NCBI GenBank assembly: GCA_017458185.1 | Contig: JAFTFY010000002.1 | Coordinates: forward strand, 62,001 to 126,000 | DNA: 64,000 nucleotides | DNA from: Neisseriaceae bacterium | GTDB taxonomy: Bacteria > Pseudomonadota > Gammaproteobacteria > Burkholderiales > Neisseriaceae | Direction: 5' to 3' | Shown: positions 63,360-64,000 of the stretch, piece after piece | How positions within the stretch are numbered: position 1 is the stretch's first letter | Layout of the letters: every line of letters begins with the position of its first letter | Notes under the pieces: model-generated | What the model saw: only the letters and a program-made list of their open reading frames with translations | Databases searched by the model: none | What the model was told of the DNA's origin: nothing | Position numbers and translations under genes: made by a program

Positions 63360-63400
63360 GTTTCAGGCTGCCTGAAAACCTTTTCAGGCAGCCTGAAAGA
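63360..63400 (+). terminator. Inverted DUS pair after purF
   Basis: TTTCAGGCTGCCTGAAAA and TTTTCAGGCAGCCTGAAA are complementary and form a long stem 4 bases after the purF stop. Confidence 0.65.
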
Positions 63401-63585
63401 TTAAAAATACAGCCTATTGAATATAAAACAGGCAAAAAAAAACATAAATAAGCAATAAATTGATGAAAAATACGCATTAAAGATTGAAAAAACTTTATTT
63501 TTGTTTTACCCTTATTAACCATTGGACAAATAGATTTCACATTTTTAAATTAACTTTTATTTTCAGATGTAAATGGGGAACAATC

Positions 63586-64000
63586 TTGAAAACAACATTT
63601 CGTTTGAATGCTTTATCCAAAGCATTATCCGCAACCGCATTACTGGTTGCACCATTGATTGCCACCGCAGGCATTGGCAACATTCGCGTACAATCGGGTC
63701 AAGGTGAGCCACTGTCTGCAAGTGTCGCACTGACAGGCGAAGAAGCAGAAGCCGCCGTATTAAACGGTGCTTATTCTGCGTCAGGCAGCGTACCACTTAA
63801 TGTACATGTTTCAGGCAGCCAAGAATCGCCTGTGTTAGTCATCACCAGTTCTACACCCATTAACGAAGAAATTACTTCGTTGTCTGTGCGTGCAGGCGAC
63901 AGCGTGCGTTTATTCTCGGTTGCATTAAGACCTGCCCCCAAAGCAGAAGAGCCCAAAGAAGAACAAGCCGCTGCTGACGCTCCCAAAGAAGAGCAAAAGG
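63586..64000 (+). CDS. FimV/TspA-like protein, N-terminal part (runs off the window)
   Basis: A TTG start (63586) with AUGGGGAACAAUC context opens a frame that is uninterrupted to the window end. The product begins MKTTFRLNALSKALSATALL, a signal peptide ending near IATAG. It then has GIGNIRVQSGQGEPLSASVAL, the conserved N-terminal domain of FimV-like proteins (compare LGLGDI/V...S.LNQPL). It continues with LNVHVSGSQESPVLVITSS and an Ala/Glu/Lys/Pro-rich segment (PAPKAEEPKEEQAAADAP). In Pseudomonas FimV supports type IV pilus assembly and twitching; in Neisseria the related TspA is a surface T-cell antigen. The C-terminal part is not seen. Confidence 0.8.
   Translation, partial: MKTTFRLNALSKALSATALLVAPLIATAGIGNIRVQSGQGEPLSASVALTGEEAEAAVLNGAYSASGSVPLNVHVSGSQESPVLVITSSTPINEEITSLSVRAGDSVRLFSVALRPAPKAEEPKEEQAAADAPKEEQK

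Noticed and set aside
63563-63986. Minus-strand ORFs at the window end
   Set aside because: They are shadows of the FimV/TspA-like frame, which has a signal peptide and a recognisable N-terminal domain.

Overview
The window is a contiguous chromosomal stretch from a member of the Neisseriaceae. The strongest clue is a 12-base DNA uptake sequence (DUS) that recurs roughly 80-100 times by eye as TTTCAGGCAGCCTGAAA or its complement TTTCAGGCTGCCTGAAA. These correspond to the AG-kingDUS/AG-simDUS dialects known from Kingella, Simonsiella and relatives. Gene content (smc, cysB-like, priB within the rpsF operon, folC-SPOR-cvpA-purF, a FimV/TspA-like protein) and degenerate Correia-type elements fit this family. 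G+C looks moderate to low (low-to-mid 40s, not computed). The genus cannot be fixed from the sequence alone.

Layout. 1-5.9 kb: aquaporin, smc, crcB and a CysB-like regulator. 6-10.4 kb: an AT-rich accessory island with a PD-(D/E)XK nuclease, a protein made of two tandem copies of that nuclease's C-terminal module, and two membrane proteins. 10.5-14.5 kb: cobB/argF, a candidate free-standing sRNA, panC and yicC. 15.3-23.6 kb: a membrane protein of unknown function, ruvX/algH, a flavin oxidoreductase, corC/ybeY, a Cys-rich Sel1-type secreted protein and rho. 23.9-31.1 kb: copA, mnmC/asmA and ackA. 31.4-32.3 kb: a gene-free cluster of nested palindromic repeats. 32.5-38 kb: a frameshifted sugar-type binding protein, a TDT/SLAC1-type transporter and uvrA. 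38.3-43.1 kb: two luciferase-like flavin monooxygenases, an ATP-grasp ligase preceded by a translationally coupled 35-residue ORF, and a divergent FMN reductase. 43.3-50.3 kb: argB, recR, ybaB, purN, a DUF3108 protein with a TonB-like N-terminus, proC and a probable ADP-ribosyltransferase-fold protein. 50.4-64 kb: gltX, metG, small accessory genes, a histone-deacetylase-family enzyme, the rpsF-priB-rpsR-rplI operon, folC-SPOR-cvpA, a YciA-like thioesterase, purF and the start of a FimV/TspA-like gene.

Most genes are housekeeping. They cover arginine and proline synthesis (argF, argB, proC), purines (purN, purF), pantothenate, folate, translation, DNA repair (uvrA, recR, ruvX) and RNA decay or termination (ybeY, yicC, rho). 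The distinctive features lie between and inside them. DUS copies are translated in frame in many core proteins as SGSLK, FRQPE, FRLPE or as a terminal QAA-stop.

The intergenic regions are built from several families of palindromic elements. In these elements, conserved segments alternate with short hairpin 'slots' whose sequence changes completely between copies while staying perfectly self-complementary. The most interesting candidates for new biology are the peptide/ATP-grasp/flavin-monooxygenase locus (38.3-43.1 kb), the nuclease island with orphan modules (6.2-10.4 kb), the slot-hairpin elements, a two-hairpin element that covaries between two loci (6.0 and 54.3 kb), and an sRNA gene near 12.35 kb. 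No tRNA, rRNA, CRISPR array or transposase gene was seen.
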